Source: Microvirga thermotolerans
GTDB lineage: Bacteria; Pseudomonadota; Alphaproteobacteria; Rhizobiales; Beijerinckiaceae
Reading direction: 5' to 3'
Length of the DNA stretch: 64,000 nt
Assembly (NCBI RefSeq): GCF_009363855.1
Contig: NZ_CP045423.1
Location: 3,502,001-3,566,000, forward strand
Numbering within the stretch: the first letter of the stretch is position 1; every line of letters starts with the position of its first letter. Under the pieces are notes generated by a model. The model was given only the letters and a program-made list of their open reading frames with translations. It made no database searches and was not told the DNA's origin. Below, piece after piece: positions 35,915 to 45,002 of this stretch. Both the position numbers and the translations under genes were made by a program.

Positions 35915-37128
35915 CGGAGGCCGGGACCGCTCAGGGCGCGGGGCGGCTCGCAGACAACGTCGCCTACTTCGCGCGGGCCCTGCGAAGCGCCGGCCTGCCG
36001 GTCGGGCCGGGAGCCGTCCTCGACGCGATTGCGGCCGTCGAAGCGGCGGGCATCGGAACCCGCGAGGACTTCTATTGGACGCTCCATGCAGTTTTCGTGA
36101 AGCGGCATGAACACAGCACCCTGTTCGATCAGGCGTTCCGAATCTTCTGGCGACGGCGCGCGCTGATCGAGAAGCTGATCGCGCAGATGTCGCCGGTCGC
36201 CCCTGGTAGCGATGCGGAGAAGAGGCCGCAGGCGGGCGCCCTGCGCGTCGCCGAGGCTTTGGCCCCACCCCGGCAGGAGAAGCCCGATCCGGTCGAGAAG
36301 ACCGAGTTCTCCGCGCGTCTCACCGTCTCGGACAGAGAGGTGCTGCGCTCGAAAGACTTCGCGCAGATGTCGGCTGGCGAGATCGCCAAGGCCAAGCGGC
36401 TCATTGCGGGACTGTCCCTGCCTGACGACCGGATCATGACGCGCAGGTTCCTGGCGGACCCGCGGGGGCGGAGCATCGATCTGCGCAGGACGTTCCGCCG
36501 GTCGCTGCGCGGCGGGGGAGCCGTCATCGACCTCGCCTATCGCTCGCATGCCGTCCGTCATGCGCCCGTGGTGGCGCTCATCGACATATCCGGATCCATG
36601 GCGGAATATTCGCGGCTTTTCCTTCACTTCCTCCATGCCTTGGCCGAGAAACGACGCCGGGTCCATTCCTTCGTCTTCGCCACGCGCCTGACCAATATCA
36701 GCCGCGAGCTGGCCAGCCGCGATCCCGACGAGGCGCTCGCCCGCGCATCCGCACGGGCGCAGGACTGGGAAGGAGGCACACGGATCGCCCATGCGCTGCA
36801 CGAGTTCAACCGCCGCTGGTCGCGCCGGGTTCTCGGGCAGGGCGCGGTCGTGCTGCTCTTTACCGATGGGCTTGAGCGGGAGGTGACAGGCGAGCTGACC
36901 TTCGAGATGGATCGCCTGAAGCGTTCCTGCCGCCGCCTGATCTGGCTCAACCCGCTTCTGCGGTTCGAAGCCTTCGAGGCCCGTGCGTCCGGGATCCGGG
37001 CCATGCTTCCGCATGTCCACGACTTCCGTCCCATTCACAACTTGGCATCGATGGAGGGGCTTTGCAGGGCGCTGACGGAGCGCCCTGCCAGCATGGACAC
37101 TCCACGCCGATGGCTGAAAGCGTCCTGA
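35911..37128 (+). CDS. coxE: CoxE-type von Willebrand factor A protein
   Basis: A 405-residue protein with a C-terminal VWA domain. The metal-site motif is LIDISGSMAEYS (D-x-S-x-S), followed by the family's GGTRIAHAL and LLFTDGLER. MoxR ATPases and VWA proteins act as pairs, and the 4-bp overlap with coxD supports that here. It probably aids maturation of the hydroxylase. It ends 13 bases before the convergent GGDEF-EAL gene. Confidence 0.88.
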   Translation: MTEAGTAQGAGRLADNVAYFARALRSAGLPVGPGAVLDAIAAVEAAGIGTREDFYWTLHAVFVKRHEHSTLFDQAFRIFWRRRALIEKLIAQMSPVAPGSDAEKRPQAGALRVAEALAPPRQEKPDPVEKTEFSARLTVSDREVLRSKDFAQMSAGEIAKAKRLIAGLSLPDDRIMTRRFLADPRGRSIDLRRTFRRSLRGGGAVIDLAYRSHAVRHAPVVALIDISGSMAEYSRLFLHFLHALAEKRRRVHSFVFATRLTNISRELASRDPDEALARASARAQDWEGGTRIAHALHEFNRRWSRRVLGQGAVVLLFTDGLEREVTGELTFEMDRLKRSCRRLIWLNPLLRFEAFEARASGIRAMLPHVHDFRPIHNLASMEGLCRALTERPASMDTPRRWLKAS

Positions 37129-37141
37129 GCCTCGCGGACTG

Positions 37142-38791
37142 TCAATCGAGCTTCTGCAGGTGAGAGGGCCGAGGCAGAGCCGCGACCTCCGTCCGCCCGT
37201 GCGTTCCCGTTCCCAGGACGAACCGATGGAGCTGCGCCTTCTGATAGGCACGATTGGCCCTGAAGTAGTCTTCGGCCTGGTCGGCCGGCATCGCAGGACC
37301 GAAGAGGAAGCCCTGTCCGTAGTCGCAGCCCAGGGCACGGAGGCATTTCAGCTGGGCAGCGGTCTCCAGCCCTTCCGCGACGGTCTGCATCCCGAGGCTT
37401 TTCGCCAGCCCCAACGTCGCCCGCACGATGGCTCGGTCGTTGGGGCTGGATGTGAGATGAACCACGAATGACCGGTCGATCTTGATCTGATTGACGGCAT
37501 AGCTCTTCAGATGAGTCAGCGAGGCAAAGCCGGTTCCGAAATCGTCGAGGGCGATGGAGACGCCGAGGCTGCGCAGTTCGTTGAGAGTCTGGGCGATATT
37601 GGACCTTCTGTCGTCCAGCAGGACCGATTCCGTGATTTCGACGGTCAACTGGGAAAAGGGGATTCCCTTGGAGGCGAAGAGGCTCGCGACCTTCTCCGGA
37701 TAGTCTCCGCGCTTGAGTTCGGGAGCGGTAACGTTCACCGAGACCTTGCAGTACGGCATTCCCCTCGCGTGCCACTGCTGGAGATGAAGGCTGACCGACC
37801 GGAGCATGTGCTCCCCCAGCAGGATGGCGATGTCGGGGTCCTCCAGGGCAGTTTCGAAATCGCGTGGGGTCAGGACCTCGCCGTTCGGCTGCACCCATCG
37901 CGCCAGCGCCTCGAAGCCATAGGAGCGCCGGTCCGTCAGACGCATCTGGGGCTGATAGAACGGCTTGATCTCCCCGGCTTCGATAGCGTCCTGAAAAGCG
38001 GAGAGCTGCTCCAGCCGGGCCAGCAAGGATGTGCGCATGTGGGGAGAATAGATCTGCGCCTGCCCGCGACCGTCAGCCTTCGCGCGGTGAAGGGCTATGT
38101 CGGCGTTCTGCACCAGTTCACCGACTTCCGAGCCATGATCGGGGAAAAGTGCGACCCCCACGCTCGCTCCGGCCCTTCGCCCCGGGACGTATCTTCTCAT
38201 GACCATGGCGGTGGCGTCCAACAGCTTTCTCGCCATCGAAGCGGCATCACGTGTGCCGGCCATGCTCGACAGCAGCAGGGCGAACTCGTCGCCGCCGAAA
38301 CGGCCTATCGTATCGTTGCGATCCAGGCATGCTCTGAGGCTCCTGGCGACATCGGCAAGCACCTCGTCACCGGCCTCGTAGCCGAGACTGTTGTTCAGGT
38401 CCTTGAAACGGTCGAGGCCTACGAGAATCAGAGCGAAACCGTGTCCCGCAGCACGGGCCTGTGCGATCACTTCTCCGCATTTCTTCAGGAAATCGCTTCG
38501 ATTGAACAGGCCCGTCACGGCATCCTGACGCGGCGGATCCTGGACCCTTCGCCCACCGGCTTCACCGGCGCCTGTTCTCGCGGCGGGGTCCGAGCCTCGC
38601 CTCGTCCTCCGTTTGGCAAGCGCGACCGCGCCATCGCTGTGCGAGAACACAAGGCGCTCCTTTGGAAGCGGAGGCGCTGTGACGGGCTCGCCCGCGCCTG
38701 CAAAGGTGCCGGCCGAGCCGTCGAGTAGCTCAAGGGTCGATTTTCCTGACGAATTATAAATGGCGAGGATGTCGTCGCGCGATAGCAGCAT
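37142..38791 (-). CDS. GGDEF-EAL protein with intact GGDEF motif
   Basis: 549 residues. After about 85 poorly conserved residues comes a GGDEF domain (about 88-250, active-site motif RFGGDEF with GGDEF at 166-170) and an EAL domain (about 260-510, GFEALARW with EAL at 294-296, VEITESVL, ALDDFGTGFASL, QIKIDRSFV). Both domains keep their catalytic motifs, so it could make or degrade cyclic di-GMP; the balance is not predictable. No membrane segment or known sensor domain is visible. GGAGG lies before the ATG. It is divergent from a second GGDEF-EAL gene. Confidence 0.9.
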   Translation of the reverse strand: MLLSRDDILAIYNSSGKSTLELLDGSAGTFAGAGEPVTAPPLPKERLVFSHSDGAVALAKRRTRRGSDPAARTGAGEAGGRRVQDPPRQDAVTGLFNRSDFLKKCGEVIAQARAAGHGFALILVGLDRFKDLNNSLGYEAGDEVLADVARSLRACLDRNDTIGRFGGDEFALLLSSMAGTRDAASMARKLLDATAMVMRRYVPGRRAGASVGVALFPDHGSEVGELVQNADIALHRAKADGRGQAQIYSPHMRTSLLARLEQLSAFQDAIEAGEIKPFYQPQMRLTDRRSYGFEALARWVQPNGEVLTPRDFETALEDPDIAILLGEHMLRSVSLHLQQWHARGMPYCKVSVNVTAPELKRGDYPEKVASLFASKGIPFSQLTVEITESVLLDDRRSNIAQTLNELRSLGVSIALDDFGTGFASLTHLKSYAVNQIKIDRSFVVHLTSSPNDRAIVRATLGLAKSLGMQTVAEGLETAAQLKCLRALGCDYGQGFLFGPAMPADQAEDYFRANRAYQKAQLHRFVLGTGTHGRTEVAALPRPSHLQKLD

Positions 38792-39213
38792 GCGAATCCT
38801 CCGTCAGCACCCTTCAGCGCCGGTTTTCGCTTCCCGGCCCGTGCAGATCGCGACGAAGTCCAAACGTTCCAGGCGAAATCGTCTTCAAGATAAAGGCCGA
38901 GTCCCTCATTCGACGATGCCAGACCCTGACGATTCGGATTTAAGATTCAATGAAGCAACAAGGTTAACGGCTCCATGCAGCGCCGTCCTCGCGGCCCGGC
39001 ATGCCCGAAGACCGCTTTCGTCTGCCGAAGTGCACCTTGCATTCCCTTTGCGAGCAGAGCGCGCAGGCCTGCCGAGCCCTGCGCCGGAACGAATCTAGAT
39101 ATTCCGTACAGGAGTTCCATTGCCCTTGAGCTTGGCGGGATTCGCTGGCAGGCTGCCGCTTGCCCAAGTTTGCGAGATGACGTTGACTGGACGATGGATC
39201 TTTATGTGACCTC
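38792..39213. other. Divergent intergenic region between two cyclic di-GMP genes
   Basis: 422 bases, locally A+T-richer than the surroundings around 38880-38970. It must hold promoters for both flanking genes, but I cannot point to convincing boxes. No gene, repeat or strong hairpin is apparent. Confidence 0.5.
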
Positions 39214-41514
39214 ATGCCGGAAGCGTCCTCCCCATCCCTGACCCTGTTCGGCGGCGAGTTTTCCGCTTCCGACCGCGAAGCCGCTTTCCAGGCCAGCCGT
39301 CTTCCTGAGACATTACGGCACGTACGCCTGCTCTTTCTGCTTTCGGCCGCGCTCAACATCCTGTTCCTCGTAAGCGACTGGCGTTTCTTCGGCACCCCGC
39401 AGTTTCATGTCGCCGTACCGGCGCGCCTCGCCGTGGTCCTGAGCGCCCTCCTCTGCCTCTGGCTCCTCGGCCGCGCATCCGACTTCCGTCAGGCCCAAAG
39501 AGCCATGATCCTCTGGGAATGGACGACGGCACCGGCTGTCGCCGGGCTCGTCAGCTCCCACAGCGAAATCGCCCTTTTCGCCGTTCTCCTGCTGCCCTCC
39601 ATCTACTACCTTGTCGTTCCGACTGCATTTCGCTGGGCCGTGGTTTCAGGGACAGCGTGCAGCATCATGCTCCTCGTCGGTTACACGTACCCGGGCAGAG
39701 ACGGCTCTACGGCATTCGGGCTCGTCCTGGGCGTGGCCATTTTGAACGCCGCCCTCATTCTCGCGCTCATACGCTCGAACCGACTTCGACGAACGGAATG
39801 GTTCGTATCGGAGGCCCTTCGACGGGCACATGGGGAGATTGCGGAAAGCAAGGCAATGTTCGAGACGATGTTCAAGACCGTCCCGATTCCGCTCGTCGTC
39901 GTGCGGATGGACGGCGCCATCGTGGACACGAACGAGGCCGGCATGCGCTACTTCGGAGCGCACTGGCGCGCACTGGGAATCCAGTCCATCGACGAGATCT
40001 ATGTCGACCCTTCCGATCGGCAAAAGTTCCTCGAAATGCTAAAAAGGTCCGGCCATGTCCACGATTTCGAGACGACCATCCGCCTCGCGGACGGTTCCGT
40101 TCGAAACGTCCTCCTTGCCGGCAAGCTTCTCGAGCTCGGAGGCGTGCCGCACATCATGTCTGCCGTCGTGGACATTACCGATCGGAAGGCAGCCGAAGCC
40201 CGGTCCTGGCGCGCTGCCGGGCACGATGCGCTGACGGACCTGCCGAATCGCGCTCTTTTCCAGAGCCGGTTCGAACTGGAACTCGCGGAAGCAGAGAGGC
40301 AGAAAGCTGCCGTCGTTCTGCTCCTGATCGACTTGGACGACTTCAAGGTCGTCAACGACACGCATGGGCACGAAGCTGGCGATGCACTTCTGAGGGCCGC
40401 GGCAGAACGCCTGCGCGGCATGGCCCAGGCCGGGGACACGGCTGCCAGACTTGAAGGGGACGAGTTCGCCTTCGTCGTGACGGGCGATAATTCGCTCGTC
40501 CGCGCCAGAATGCTTGCGGAACGGATTCTCGGCGAAATCGGGCGGCCCGTTCAGCATGGCGCCGTGACGCTGTCCTGCCATGCCAGTATCGGGATCGCAC
40601 GGTACCCGGCGCATGACGACAAGCCGGCCGATCTGATGAAGGATGCCGGCCTCGCCCTTTCTGCCGCAAAAGCCAGCGGCAAGAACCGCGTCGCCCTCTA
40701 TTCGCCCGACATGCGCCTTCGCATCGAGCACAAGGCTTCGGTCGTGCAGGGCATTCAGGAGGCGCTGCAGCGCGGGCAGATCGTCCCGTTCTACCAGCCG
40801 AAGATAGACCTCGTTTCAGGCTGCGTGATCGGTTTCGAGGCGCTGGCCCGGTGGCGCCACCCGCGGCATGGCATATTGACGCCGTCTGCATTTTCAAGCG
40901 CTCTCGAAGATCCGGAACTCTCCGTCGAAATCGGAGAGACCATGCTGCGTCAGGTCGGCGCGGATATTCATCGCTGGCTGAGCCAGAACGTCGATTGCGG
41001 GCGAGTTGCCGTCAATCTGTCGTCGGTTCAGTTCAACTGGGTCGGGCTCGCCAATCGTTTTCTCAACATCCTTCGCACAGCGGACGTTCCTCGCGAGCGC
41101 CTGGAGGTGGAGATCACGGAAACGGTTTTTCTCGGGCGGAGCACGGCGCATGTTGCGAAGGCCCTGAAGCAGTTTCACGACAGCGGCATAAGGATCGCGC
41201 TTGACGACTTCGGGACGGGCTATGCTTCCCTCATCCATCTCAAGCAGTTTCCGGTCGACGACATCAAGATCGACCAGAGCTTCATCAGGGATCTTGAAAC
41301 CGATTCCGACAACGCCGCAATCGTACTTGCCCTCATAGAGCTGGGGGCAAGCCTCGGGATGACCGTGGTTGCGGAAGGCGTCGAGACGACTGCCCAGGCG
41401 CGTTTCCTGAAGTCGAAAGGCTGCCAGCAGGCACAAGGCAACCTGTTCGCCGCGCCTATGCCGGCGGGAAACGTTCCAGCCTTCCTGCAAGGCTGGACAG
41501 CGCCTCCGCTTTGA
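39214..41514 (+). CDS. Membrane PAS-GGDEF-EAL protein with degenerate GGDEF
   Basis: 766 residues. About six membrane segments occupy residues 37-187, followed by a PAS domain (about 212-325), a GGDEF domain (about 335-500) and an EAL domain (about 505-760). The cyclase motif reads RLEGDEF (414-418), with Glu for the first Gly, so synthesis activity is doubtful. The EAL domain keeps GFEALARW (542-544), VEITETVF, ALDDFGTGYASL and DIKIDQSF, so it is probably a cyclic di-GMP phosphodiesterase, possibly with a regulatory GGDEF. The start has weak ribosome-binding sequence, but conservation of the N terminus cannot be judged. Confidence 0.88.
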   Translation: MPEASSPSLTLFGGEFSASDREAAFQASRLPETLRHVRLLFLLSAALNILFLVSDWRFFGTPQFHVAVPARLAVVLSALLCLWLLGRASDFRQAQRAMILWEWTTAPAVAGLVSSHSEIALFAVLLLPSIYYLVVPTAFRWAVVSGTACSIMLLVGYTYPGRDGSTAFGLVLGVAILNAALILALIRSNRLRRTEWFVSEALRRAHGEIAESKAMFETMFKTVPIPLVVVRMDGAIVDTNEAGMRYFGAHWRALGIQSIDEIYVDPSDRQKFLEMLKRSGHVHDFETTIRLADGSVRNVLLAGKLLELGGVPHIMSAVVDITDRKAAEARSWRAAGHDALTDLPNRALFQSRFELELAEAERQKAAVVLLLIDLDDFKVVNDTHGHEAGDALLRAAAERLRGMAQAGDTAARLEGDEFAFVVTGDNSLVRARMLAERILGEIGRPVQHGAVTLSCHASIGIARYPAHDDKPADLMKDAGLALSAAKASGKNRVALYSPDMRLRIEHKASVVQGIQEALQRGQIVPFYQPKIDLVSGCVIGFEALARWRHPRHGILTPSAFSSALEDPELSVEIGETMLRQVGADIHRWLSQNVDCGRVAVNLSSVQFNWVGLANRFLNILRTADVPRERLEVEITETVFLGRSTAHVAKALKQFHDSGIRIALDDFGTGYASLIHLKQFPVDDIKIDQSFIRDLETDSDNAAIVLALIELGASLGMTVVAEGVETTAQARFLKSKGCQQAQGNLFAAPMPAGNVPAFLQGWTAPPL

Positions 41515-41693
41515 AGGAAGCAGCACCGACGCATCGACGATATAGCATTTGCCCTGGCGTTTTTTAGCAATTTATTGTAATTCCTGATTGAAAATTCCTA
41601 TGCGATTGAGGCATTTTGTGAAGCCTGGAGGCGCTCGCAACAGGAAGAAGCGAGGCACCCCGGAGCGCTGTTTCTGAGGACGAGAGAACTGTG

Positions 41694-41987
41694 ATGCCAG
41701 CCTTGAGATCGGAGGCCAGTATCGGAACGGAGTTGCCCGATCGTTATCTCGTGCAACTTTGCAAGCAGTTCGCTCTCAGCAACCCGGCCACTTATTCGGA
41801 CACCAGGGGACGGGCGGAGTTCGGATTCGGCCATTGCACCCTGCAGGCGTCGAGCCGCTATCTGACCCTGGTCGTCGAGGCGGAGGACGAACAGTCCCTC
41901 GCGCGCATGCAGCATCTGATCGGCCTCAAGGTGGAGCGCTGCATGTGGCGCGAGCAGCCGGTGATCAAGTGGGTTCGCAGCACCTGA
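41694..41987 (+). CDS. DUF2218 family protein
   Basis: A 97-residue soluble protein with the DUF2218 pattern: CKQFALSNPATYSDTRGRAEFGFGHC (in part CKQF and GRAEFGFGHC), then LVVEAEDEQSLARMQ and HLIGLKVERC near the end. The family is small, cytoplasmic and of unknown function, often near iron-siderophore genes, but none is seen here. An ATG at 41694 directly follows a GTG at 41691; GAGAAC lies upstream. It stands alone between unrelated genes. Confidence 0.75.
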   Translation: MPALRSEASIGTELPDRYLVQLCKQFALSNPATYSDTRGRAEFGFGHCTLQASSRYLTLVVEAEDEQSLARMQHLIGLKVERCMWREQPVIKWVRST

Positions 41988-42016
41988 TTCCACGGGCGCA
42001 TTCCTGAAGAGATCCC

Positions 42017-43108
42017 TCAGCAAGCCTCCGCACGGATCGAACGCCCATCCGCATCGAAGACATGGATCGCTTGCGGCGCAAAAGCGGCCATGAAGACTTC
42101 TCCCGGTTCGGCATTCACATCGCCGGGAGCCCGCGACACCACGTCCTCACCGCTCGCGAGCTTCATATAGACATATGTCGCATCGCCCAACCGCTCCACC
42201 GCGTCGATCCGGCCTGTAAGTGAAAGCGCACCGCTTTGCTGCCCGGCCAAGTGTTCCGGCCTGATCCCGGCCGTGACGGAGGCGCCGGCCGCCAGGCCCT
42301 CGACGACCCCGTCCACCTCCGCCTGGACGCCGGCGAAGCTCACCAGGGCACGTCTCCCTTCCACGGCGCGGACCGTCCCCTTGATGAAGTTCATGCGAGG
42401 GGAGCCGATGAAACCGGCGACGAAAAGATTCCGGGGATGGCGATAGAGATCGAGAGGTGTCCCGACCTGCTCGATGCGGCCGTGATTGAGAACGACGATC
42501 TTGGAGGCCAGCGTCATCGCCTCGACTTGGTCATGCGTCACATAGATCATCGTGGCGCCGAGCTCGCGGTGCAGCTTGGCGATCTCTAACCGCGTGTTGA
42601 CACGCAGGGCGGCATCGAGGTTGGACAACGGCTCGTCGAAAAGGAAGACGCTCGGCTTGCGCACGATGGCGCGGCCGATGGCGACCCGCTGGCGCTGGCC
42701 GCCGGAGAGTTCGCGCGGCTTGCGGTCGAGGTAAGGCGTCAGCTTCAGGATTTCGGCGGCCTGCCTCACGCGCCGGTCCACCTCGGCCCTGTCGGTCCTC
42801 GCGAACTTCAGGCCGAACGCCATGTTCTTGTAGACCGTCATGTGCGGATAGAGGGCGTATGACTGGAAGACCATGGCGATCTTCCTGTCCGCAGGCGGAA
42901 GCTCGTTGACACGTCTCCCCCCGATCCGGATCTCGCCAGCGCTCACCGTCTCGAGCCCGGCGATGATGCGCAGGAGCGTCGACTTCCCGCAGCCGGACGG
43001 TCCGACGAACACGACGAACTCGCCGTCCTCCACCCTCAGGTCGATATTGTGCAGGATGTCGACCGGGCCGAAGGATTTCGCCACTCCGTGAAGGGAAACG
43101 TCAGCCAT
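42017..43108 (-). CDS. Sugar ABC transporter ATPase (UgpC/MalK type)
   Basis: A 363-residue ABC ATPase of the carbohydrate CUT1 class, with Walker [10 protein letters not shown], signature [17 protein letters not shown], Walker [15 protein letters not shown]-loop [12 protein letters not shown] and a C-terminal regulatory domain (IRPEHLAG). It energises the importer encoded by the three genes upstream in the same direction. The divergent kinase, deaminase and nagA genes suggest N-acetylglucosamine or chitobiose as substrate. Confidence 0.92.
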   Translation of the reverse strand: MADVSLHGVAKSFGPVDILHNIDLRVEDGEFVVFVGPSGCGKSTLLRIIAGLETVSAGEIRIGGRRVNELPPADRKIAMVFQSYALYPHMTVYKNMAFGLKFARTDRAEVDRRVRQAAEILKLTPYLDRKPRELSGGQRQRVAIGRAIVRKPSVFLFDEPLSNLDAALRVNTRLEIAKLHRELGATMIYVTHDQVEAMTLASKIVVLNHGRIEQVGTPLDLYRHPRNLFVAGFIGSPRMNFIKGTVRAVEGRRALVSFAGVQAEVDGVVEGLAAGASVTAGIRPEHLAGQQSGALSLTGRIDAVERLGDATYVYMKLASGEDVVSRAPGDVNAEPGEVFMAAFAPQAIHVFDADGRSIRAEAC

Positions 43109-43135
43109 GCGGTGCTAACCCGGGAACGAAGAGTT

Positions 43136-43969
43136 TCACTTGACCGCGCCCGCCGTAAGGCCGCGGACGAGGTAACGGGAGAAGAACACGTAAAGGACGA
43201 GGACCGGCGCGATGGCCAGGGTCAGCGATGCCAGCACGGCGTTCCAATCGGTGACATACTGCCCGATGAACTGCTGAACGCCGAGCGTGATCGTCTGCTT
43301 TCCGTCGCCCGGGGAGAGGATGAGAGGAAACCAGAGGTCGTTCCAGATCGGCACCATGGTGAAGACGGCAACCGTGGCGATGGCCGGCCGGATCAGCGGC
43401 AGGATGACGCTTGCGAAGATGCGGTACTCGCTCACTCCGTCGCACCGGGCGGCATCCCGAAGATCCTTCGGAATCTGCTGGATGAACTCTCCGAGAATCA
43501 GGATCGCGAGAGGCAGTCCCTGCGCCACGTAGACGAGAACCAGCGCCGTGAGGGTGTTGACGAGGTTGAGTTCCACCATCATCCGCAAGATGCTCACGCT
43601 CCCTAAGCGGATGGGGACCATGATCCCGATCGCAAAATACAGGGAAATGATCGTGTTGCCGCGGAACCGGTACTCCGTCAGGGCCCACGCGGCCATGGCG
43701 CCAATGAGGACGATCAGGGCCAGCGAGACGACGGTCACGGCCAAGCTGTTGAGGAAGTAGAGCCCGAAGTCGGACTTGGCGAAGACCTGATCGAAACCAA
43801 TGGTCGTGAACGTGCGTGCGTCTGGAAAGCCGAGGGGGTCGGCGAAGATCGCCCGTCGGGTCTTGAAGGCATTGATCAGGATCAGCAGGATCGGCCCCAA
43901 GGCAAGGACGGTGTAAAGGATAAGAGCCAGATGGACGAGAACCCGCGCCGGCCTGATCGCTCGGTTCAT
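43136..43969 (-). CDS. Sugar ABC transporter permease (UgpE/MalG type)
   Basis: A 277-residue membrane protein with six predicted segments and the CUT1 EAA loop (LRDAARCDGVSEYRIFASVILPL, in part DAARCDGVSEYRIF). The ATG at 43969 has GAGGGT upstream and lies seven bases after the stop of the partner permease; an ATG six codons earlier would overlap that gene. It forms half of the sugar channel. Confidence 0.92.
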   Translation of the reverse strand: MNRAIRPARVLVHLALILYTVLALGPILLILINAFKTRRAIFADPLGFPDARTFTTIGFDQVFAKSDFGLYFLNSLAVTVVSLALIVLIGAMAAWALTEYRFRGNTIISLYFAIGIMVPIRLGSVSILRMMVELNLVNTLTALVLVYVAQGLPLAILILGEFIQQIPKDLRDAARCDGVSEYRIFASVILPLIRPAIATVAVFTMVPIWNDLWFPLILSPGDGKQTITLGVQQFIGQYVTDWNAVLASLTLAIAPVLVLYVFFSRYLVRGLTAGAVK

Positions 43970-43976
43970 GGCACCC

Positions 43977-44939
43977 TCAGAACGCATGTCTCTGCAGCCG
44001 CCGCTGCACGCCGAAAAGGTAGATCAGGACCCCGATCAGGATGACGACGAGCATGGCGGTCGCCACCGTCGCCCCCATTGTGGGACTGCCGACCTGAAGC
44101 TGGTATCCGAAGAACGTGCGATAGAAGAAGGTGCCGAGAATGTCCGTGGAAAAGTTCGGTCCGGCAAGTGCTCCCTTGACGGCATAGATCAGGTCGAACG
44201 CATTGAAGTTCGCCACGAAGGTCAGAATCGAGACGACGCCGAGCGTCGGCAGGATCAGGGGCAGGCGCACGAACCAGAACACGCTGAAAGGCCCCGCCCC
44301 GTCCACCGTCGCTGCATCCAACAGATCGTCGGGAATGTTGATGAGCGCCGCGTAGATCAGCATCATCGGAATGCCGACGAACTGCCAGACGGAAATGAGG
44401 GAGATGGCGATCAGGGCCGTCGCCTCCTGCCCGAGCCAGGGACCGAAGTAGCTCCCGAGTCCCACGGCCTTCAGGAGGCTCGGCGCGATGCCCCAGAGGG
44501 GATTGAGGATGAGCTGCCATATGAACCCGACGATCACCACCGAGAGCATCGTCGGCAGGAAGATCAACGTCCGGTAGATGCTGCCGCCGGCGAGGTGCGG
44601 CAGGCTCAGCAGCATGGCGAGCCCGAGGCCGATCCCGTTCTGGACCACCATGTGAATCGCGAAGAAGATCAGGTTGTTGCGCAGGGCATTCCAGAACTGG
44701 GCCGACCAGGCGGGATCGGTCAGGAGCGTCCTGAAGTTTGCCAGCCCGGCAAAGTGCCGGGCTCCCTCCTGATCGCCCACATAGAAGCTGAGGCGGATCG
44801 TGTCGACGATCGGATAGATCGAGAAGAGGGAGTAGACGATCAGCGCCGGCGCGAGGAACACGGCGATGTGCAGTGGAAAACGCAACCGTGCCGGTGCACT
44901 TTCCATAGGCAGGTCCGACGGAAGGGTCTGTATCGACAT
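43977..44939 (-). CDS. Sugar ABC transporter permease (UgpA/MalF type)
   Basis: A 320-residue membrane protein with about six segments, a cytoplasmic N terminus and the EAA loop LLDAATVDGAGPFSVFWFVRL (in part DAATVDGAGPFSVFW). It pairs with the downstream permease. It is separated from the binding-protein gene by 63 bases that hold a perfect hairpin. Confidence 0.92.
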   Translation of the reverse strand: MSIQTLPSDLPMESAPARLRFPLHIAVFLAPALIVYSLFSIYPIVDTIRLSFYVGDQEGARHFAGLANFRTLLTDPAWSAQFWNALRNNLIFFAIHMVVQNGIGLGLAMLLSLPHLAGGSIYRTLIFLPTMLSVVIVGFIWQLILNPLWGIAPSLLKAVGLGSYFGPWLGQEATALIAISLISVWQFVGIPMMLIYAALINIPDDLLDAATVDGAGPFSVFWFVRLPLILPTLGVVSILTFVANFNAFDLIYAVKGALAGPNFSTDILGTFFYRTFFGYQLQVGSPTMGATVATAMLVVILIGVLIYLFGVQRRLQRHAF

Positions 44940-44965
44940 CGCTGCGGCCCCGATGGTTGAGGAGG

Positions 44966-44984
44966 GGGCCGCCGTTGGCGGCCC
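44966..44984 (-). terminator. Intercistronic hairpin after the sugar-binding-protein gene
   Basis: A perfect 8-bp stem, GGGCCGCC (44966-44973) with GGCGGCCC (44977-44984), and a 3-nt loop, 18 bases after the binding-protein stop on the minus strand. No U-tract follows. Its position matches the hairpins at 18834-18860 and 53814-53845. Confidence 0.7.
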
Positions 44985-45002
44985 GCCCGTTCGGCGACGC
45001 GA

